The notes under the pieces were generated by a model. The model was not told where the DNA came from. It did no database searches and saw only the letters and a program-made list of their open reading frames with translations. The position numbers were made by a program, and so were the translations under genes. A stretch of 19,572 bases of DNA, from NCBI GenBank assembly GCA_946480245.1, contig CAMLIZ010000082.1:1-19572 (forward strand), in the 5' to 3' direction. This document shows, piece by piece, positions 16,109 to 19,572 of this stretch (the stretch's first letter is position 1; each line of letters starts with the position of its first letter). This DNA comes from an uncultured Pseudomonadota bacterium (GTDB lineage: Bacteria; Pseudomonadota; Gammaproteobacteria; Burkholderiales; Burkholderiaceae).

Positions 16109-16755
16109 CAGACGATCGGCGGCGGCAGTTGTTCGGTGGCCACCGCGCGCTGCACCGCCGGCCGCTCGAGCATGCGTTGCAGGTAGGGGCCCAGGTGCGG
16201 CAGGCTGCGCGCCGGGCGCGCAAAGTTGCGCGTCCAGCGGCCGAGCATGAAGGCGTAGGGATCGCAGGCGCTGTAGCGCTCGCCCAGCAGCCAGGGTGCG
16301 CCATGCGAGGCCAGTTGGGCATCGAGCTGGTCGAGCAGTGCGCTGGCCTGCGCCTCGGCCTGGCGCTTGGCCTGCGCGGCGCCTTCGGTGTTGCCCGGAT
16401 CGACCATCCGCTCGGGGTAGTAGTAGCGGATCAGCGTGGGTTGCAGCGTGTTGGTCATCCACACGAGCCACTTGTAGAAGTGCGCGCGCTCGGCGGTGCC
16501 CAGCGGCGGCGCCAGCTCGTTCTCGGGGTGCGTGTCGACGATGTGCAGGCAGATCGCCGCCGCCTCGTAGAGCACGAGGTCACCGTCGATCAGCACCGGG
16601 ATCAGGCCGTTCGGGTTGAGCTTGAGGTAGGCCGGCGATTTGTGCTCGCCCTGGTTGCGGTCGACCAGCTTCAGCTCGAAGGGCAGGGCCATCTCCTCGA
16701 GCAGGATGTGCGGGGCGAGGCTGGCGTTGCCGGGGAAGTAGTGGAGGTGCAGCAT
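16108..16755 (-). CDS. Glutathione S-transferase
   Basis: The cytosolic 215-residue protein has a thioredoxin-like N-terminal domain (1-80) and a helical C-terminal domain (87-205). The N-terminus is MLHLHYFPGNAS, with S12 or N10 in the catalytic position used by beta/theta-like bacterial GSTs. P53 in GLIPVL is the expected cis-proline, and E64 in YEAAAICLHI binds the gamma-glutamyl group in place of the usual ES motif. D165 in ERYSACDPYAF matches the conserved N-capping aspartate of the C-terminal domain. It starts 3 nt after the XdhC stop and overlaps the MaoC start by one base. Its substrate is unknown; roles in conjugation or isomerisation are both possible. Confidence 0.92.
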   Translation of the reverse strand: MLHLHYFPGNASLAPHILLEEMALPFELKLVDRNQGEHKSPAYLKLNPNGLIPVLIDGDLVLYEAAAICLHIVDTHPENELAPPLGTAERAHFYKWLVWMTNTLQPTLIRYYYPERMVDPGNTEGAAQAKRQAEAQASALLDQLDAQLASHGAPWLLGERYSACDPYAFMLGRWTRNFARPARSLPHLGPYLQRMLERPAVQRAVATEQLPPPIV

Positions 16756-16758
16756 CCT

Positions 16759-17772
16759 TCAATTCTCAATCACGCAACCCGCCTCGGGCTGCGGCCCCCC
16801 GCCGGCCACGCGCACCGGCTCGGGCACCGCGTAGCCGTAGCGCACTGCCGTGAGCTCGGCCAGGATCGAGATCGCGATCTCCGGCGGCGTGCGCGCGCCG
16901 TTCTTCAGCCCCACCGGGCCGTGCAGCCGCGCCAGCTGTTCGGGCGAAACGTCGAAGTGCTCGGCCAGGCGCGCCTTGCGCTTGGCCTGGTTCACGCGCG
17001 AGCCGATCGCGCCCACGTAGAACGCGTCGCTCTTCAGCGCCTCCATCAGCGCCAGGTCGTCGAGCTTGGGGTCGTGGGTGAGGGCGATCACCGCGGTGTG
17101 GCCGTCGGGCTGCAGCTCGACCACGGTGTCGTCGGGCATCGCGCGCAGCAGGCGTGCGCCGGGCACGTCCCAGGCGTCGGCGTATTCCTCGCGCGGGTCG
17201 CAGATCAGCACCTCGTAGTCGAGCGCGCGCGCCATCGTGGCCAGGTACCAGGTCATCTGGCCGGCGCCGATCAGCAGCAGGCGCCAGCGCGGGCCGTGCG
17301 TGGTGGTGAGGGTCACGTCGGTGAGCTGCAGCTCGTCGCTCTTGCCGGCGCTGGCCAGCGTGACGCTGCCGTCGGCCATCGACAGCACGCGCCGCACCAA
17401 CTCGCCGCGGCCCAGGCGCTCCAGCAGCTCAGGCACGCGCGAAGCATCGGTCACCGGCTCCAGCACCAGCTCCAGCGTGCCGCCGCAGGGCAGCCCGAAG
17501 GCCTGCGCCTCCTCGGCGCCCACGCCATAGCGCGTGACCTCGGGCTTGGCCAGCGCCAGCGCGCCTTCCTTGACCTTGGCGATCAGGTCGTCCTCGATGC
17601 AGCCGCCCGACACCGAGCCGGCGATCTGGCCGTCGCCGCGCACGGCCACCAGCGAGCCGATCGGGCGCGGCGCCGAGCCCCAGGTGCGCGTGACGGTGGC
17701 CAGCACCACGCGGTGGCCCGCTTCGCGCCAGGCCACCACCTGACGCAGGATCGTGAGATCGACGTTGTCCAT
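16759..17772 (-). CDS. XdhC/CoxI family molybdenum-cofactor maturation protein
   Basis: XdhC-type proteins bind the molybdenum cofactor, help its sulfuration and insert it into xanthine dehydrogenase-family enzymes. The 337-residue protein has the N-terminal XdhC/CoxI domain, with GSAPRPIGSLVAV (32-44) and GSVSGGCIEDDLI (52-64). The LPCGGTLELVLEP element (94-106) follows. A Rossmann-like C-terminal domain starts at LLLIGAGQMTWYLA (165-178) and ends near RTPPEIAISILAELTAVRYG. The start at 17772 (MDNVDLT) fits the family; an upstream in-frame ATG at 17814 would add an Arg/Cys-rich tail without homology character. It diverges from the CoxS gene, strongly suggesting that it serves the CoxSL-type enzyme. 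Confidence 0.93.
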   Translation of the reverse strand: MDNVDLTILRQVVAWREAGHRVVLATVTRTWGSAPRPIGSLVAVRGDGQIAGSVSGGCIEDDLIAKVKEGALALAKPEVTRYGVGAEEAQAFGLPCGGTLELVLEPVTDASRVPELLERLGRGELVRRVLSMADGSVTLASAGKSDELQLTDVTLTTTHGPRWRLLLIGAGQMTWYLATMARALDYEVLICDPREEYADAWDVPGARLLRAMPDDTVVELQPDGHTAVIALTHDPKLDDLALMEALKSDAFYVGAIGSRVNQAKRKARLAEHFDVSPEQLARLHGPVGLKNGARTPPEIAISILAELTAVRYGYAVPEPVRVAGGGPQPEAGCVIEN

Positions 17773-17959
17773 GGCGCACAAGTTTGCGCGCTTCGCCGCG
17801 CGCCTGCAGCGCACGCCGGCTTGGCCCCACGCTAAGGGTTTGCCCGTGCGTGCGGCGGGCCGGCCATCGTCCTAGCATGGCCCCTCCATGCCGGCGGCAT
17901 TTCGTCACGGAACGCCAAGGTCACAGGCAGGCCGACGGTACGCAACCGAGGAGACACGA
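17773..17959. promoter_or_regulatory. Divergent control region between XdhC and CoxS genes
   Basis: These 187 bp must hold promoters for both directions. Visible dyads are CACGC (17828-17832) with GCGTG (17848-17852), CATGG-CCCCT-CCATG (17876-17890) and ATGCC-GGC-GGCAT (17888-17900). I found no convincing sigma70 -35/-10 pair on either strand, so an activator-dependent or other promoter type is likely. Confidence 0.35.
17948..17953 (+). promoter_or_regulatory. Ribosome binding site of the CoxS gene
   Basis: GAGGAG lies 6 nt before the ATG at 17960. It selects this start over the in-frame ATG at 17888, which lacks one and would add a non-family N-terminus. Confidence 0.75.
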
Positions 17960-18433
17960 ATGAGCTTGACGATCACGCTCAGCGTCAACGGCGAATCCCT
18001 CACCCGCGAGGTGGCGCCACAGACGCTGTTGTCCGAGTTCCTGCGCGAAGGCCTGCAGCTGACCGGCACGCACATCGGCTGCGACACCACCCAGTGCGGC
18101 GCCTGCACCGTGCACGTCAACGGCCGCGCAGTGAAGAGCTGCACGATGCTGGTCGCGCAGGCGCAGGGCGCCGAGGTGCTCACGATCGAGGGCCTGGCCG
18201 CGGCCGACGGCACGATGCACCCGATGCAGGAGGCGTTCCGCCAGTGCCATGGCCTGCAATGCGGCTTCTGCACGCCCGGCATGGTGATGAGCGCGGTCGA
18301 GCTGGTGCAGCAATGCCCGGGCGCCAGCGAGGCGCAGATCCGCGAGCGGCTGGACGGCAACTTCTGCCGCTGCACGGGCTACCAGAACATCGTGAAGGCC
18401 GTGCAGCAAGGCGCTGCGGCCATGGCCAAGTGA
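17960..18433 (+). CDS. coxS: [2Fe-2S] subunit of a CoxS/xanthine dehydrogenase-type molybdenum hydroxylase
   Basis: This small iron-sulfur subunit passes electrons from the molybdenum centre towards FAD. The 157-residue protein is the usual size. The plant-type ferredoxin cluster ligands are C41, C46, C49 and C61 ([16 protein letters not shown]...SC). The second, helical-domain cluster uses C101, C104, C136 and C138 (CGFCTPGM and CRCTGYQNI). All eight are present. It precedes the large subunit by 13 nt; the order small-large, with a medium FAD subunit probably further right, fits form II (CoxSLM-like) clusters. CO dehydrogenase, aldehyde, purine or N-heterocycle oxidation are all open, so the symbol is by family only. 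Confidence 0.93.
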   Translation: MSLTITLSVNGESLTREVAPQTLLSEFLREGLQLTGTHIGCDTTQCGACTVHVNGRAVKSCTMLVAQAQGAEVLTIEGLAAADGTMHPMQEAFRQCHGLQCGFCTPGMVMSAVELVQQCPGASEAQIRERLDGNFCRCTGYQNIVKAVQQGAAAMAK

Positions 18434-18446
18434 CCGGAGAACCGCG

Positions 18447-19572
18447 ATGAACGCACGACAAGGTTTCGTGGGCCAGTCGGTGGTGCGGCGCGAGGATGCG
18501 CGCTTTCTCACCGGCCGCGGCCAGTACACCGACGACATCACGCTGCCGCACCAGAGCTACGGCGTGTTCCTGCGCTCGCCGTATGCACACGCGCGGCTCA
18601 AGCGCCTGGACACGGCCGCGGCACGCAAGGCGGGCGGCGTGCTGGGCATCTTCACCGGCGACGATTTCAAGGCGGTCGGCGGGCTGCCCTGCGGCTGGCT
18701 GATCAACAGCATCGACGGCCAGCCGATGAAGGAGCCGCGCCATCCGATCCTGGCCGACGGCAAAGTGCGCTATGTGGGCGACCGCGTGGCGCTGGTGGTG
18801 GCCGAGAGCGTGGAGCAGGCCAAGGCGGCCGCCGCGCTGATCGACGTGGAATACGAGGAGCTGCCGGCGGTGGTGGACATCGCCGACGTGGCCGACGCGG
18901 GCGCGGCCGTGCACGACGAGGCGCCCGACAACCAGTGCTACCTGTGGGCCATCGGCGACAAGGAGGGCACCGAAGCGGCGTTGAAGGCGGCGGCGCACGT
19001 GGCCACGCTCACCTTCCGCAACAACCGGCTGATCCCGAACGCGATCGAGCCGCGCGCGGCCAACGCCAGCTACAACCCGGCCGACGACAGCTACACGCTG
19101 TACGTGGCCAACCAGAACCCGCACGTCGAGCGGCTGCTGATGTGCGCGTTCGTGCTCGGCATTCCCGAGCACAAGATGCGCGTGGTCGCGCCCGACGTGG
19201 GCGGCGGCTTCGGCTCCAAGATCTTTCTCTACGGGGAGGAGACGGCGCTGGTGTGGGCCAGCAAGCAGCTGAAGCGCCCGATCAAGTGGACGGCCGAACG
19301 CAGCGAGGCCTTCCTGTCCGACGCGCACGGCCGCGACCACCTCACCACCGTGAAGCTGGCCTGTGACAAGAGCGGCAAGTTCCTCGGCATGAGCGTGGAC
19401 ACCACGGCCAACCTGGGCGCCTACCTGAGCACCTTCTCGAGCGCGGTGCCCACCATCCTGTACGCCACCTTGCTCGCCGGCCAGTACGCCACGCCCAAGA
19501 TCCACGCCCAGGTAAAAGCGGTGTTCACCAACACCGCGCCGGTGGACGCCTACCGCGGCGCCGGCCGGCCCG
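18447..19572 (+). CDS. coxL: CoxL-type molybdenum hydroxylase large subunit, form II-like, cut by window edge
   Basis: This is the molybdopterin-cytosine-dinucleotide-binding catalytic subunit, with 375 codons of the roughly 770-800 expected. The N-terminal domain starts [24 protein letters not shown], a standard CoxL/aldehyde oxidase opening. The molybdenum-cofactor motif GGGFGSK is at residues 252-258. The active-site loop begins at A368-Y369-R370-G371-A372-G373-R374, seven bases before the window ends. AYRGAGR is the form II (putative) signature; true form I CO dehydrogenase has AYXCSFR. Thus CO oxidation should not be assumed. GGAG stands 7 nt before the ATG. The C-terminal half, including the catalytic glutamate, lies outside the window. 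Confidence 0.93.
   Translation, partial: MNARQGFVGQSVVRREDARFLTGRGQYTDDITLPHQSYGVFLRSPYAHARLKRLDTAAARKAGGVLGIFTGDDFKAVGGLPCGWLINSIDGQPMKEPRHPILADGKVRYVGDRVALVVAESVEQAKAAAALIDVEYEELPAVVDIADVADAGAAVHDEAPDNQCYLWAIGDKEGTEAALKAAAHVATLTFRNNRLIPNAIEPRAANASYNPADDSYTLYVANQNPHVERLLMCAFVLGIPEHKMRVVAPDVGGGFGSKIFLYGEETALVWASKQLKRPIKWTAERSEAFLSDAHGRDHLTTVKLACDKSGKFLGMSVDTTANLGAYLSTFSSAVPTILYATLLAGQYATPKIHAQVKAVFTNTAPVDAYRGAGRP

Noticed and set aside
16099..17835. A 578-codon plus-strand frame opposite GST and XdhC
   Set aside because: Gln/His/Arg/Ala-rich shadow of two genes with complete family motifs on the minus strand.
18180..19505. A 441-codon minus-strand frame opposite CoxS and CoxL
   Set aside because: The plus strand carries all cluster cysteines and the molybdenum-cofactor motif; the antisense product is low complexity.
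18447..19572. Aerobic CO dehydrogenase (form I) as a firm call
   Set aside because: The active-site signature is AYRGAGR, not AYXCSFR, so only membership of the wider molybdenum hydroxylase family is supported.

Overview
The window is G+C-rich, densely coding DNA with bacterial gene order and several genes coupled by overlapping stop/start codons. The ATP synthase order (atpI-atpB-atpE-atpF-atpH-atpA), the AtpB and AtpE sequences and the XdhC/CoxSL-type neighbours suggest a betaproteobacterium of the order Burkholderiales, probably from the Rubrivivax/Leptothrix/Comamonadaceae side. That placement is inferred from protein character, not from a search. I see no rRNA, tRNA, insertion sequence, prophage or CRISPR.

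Layout: (1) 1-4110, minus: the promoter-proximal part of the F1Fo ATP synthase operon, with atpA running off the left edge. (2) 4235-7430, minus: a small carbohydrate cluster, with a GNAT acetyltransferase, an HpcH/HpaI-family 2-keto-3-deoxy acid aldolase, an aldose 1-epimerase and an SMP-30 sugar lactonase. (3) 7605-13250, minus: seven tightly coupled genes, namely a LysE/RhtB exporter, an EamA exporter, a YgeA-type racemase, a class I/II aminotransferase, a PhzF isomerase-like protein, a glyoxalase-like protein and an AlaX tRNA editing protein. (4) 13347-14777, plus: a divergent MocR/GabR-type regulator (winged helix plus aminotransferase fold) that shares a 96-bp intergenic region with the seven-gene operon. 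(5) 14910-15638, plus: an unrecognised protein with a helix-turn-helix-like C-terminus. (6) 15635-17772, minus: XdhC, a glutathione S-transferase and a MaoC-type hydratase. (7) 17960 to the right edge, plus: CoxS and a partial CoxL-type molybdenum hydroxylase.

How the genes work together: the left end is core energy metabolism. Region 2 looks like part of a non-phosphorylating sugar-acid route (mutarotation, lactone hydrolysis, aldol cleavage) whose dehydrogenase and dehydratase are not here. Regions 3 and 4 form the most interesting unit: an amino-acid-handling operon facing a PLP-dependent MocR regulator, with four copies of CCAGYACA between them, three of them one helical turn apart. Two exporter families known to carry homoserine/threonine-like amino acids, a racemase of the YgeA type, an aminotransferase and a trans-editing factor for mischarged tRNA(Ala) together suggest export, conversion and misincorporation control for a small, possibly toxic amino acid. 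The substrate is inference. Regions 6 and 7 form a divergent pair in which XdhC probably matures the CoxSL-type enzyme; the AYRGAGR motif at the last bases marks it as form II (CoxL-like), not a proven CO dehydrogenase.
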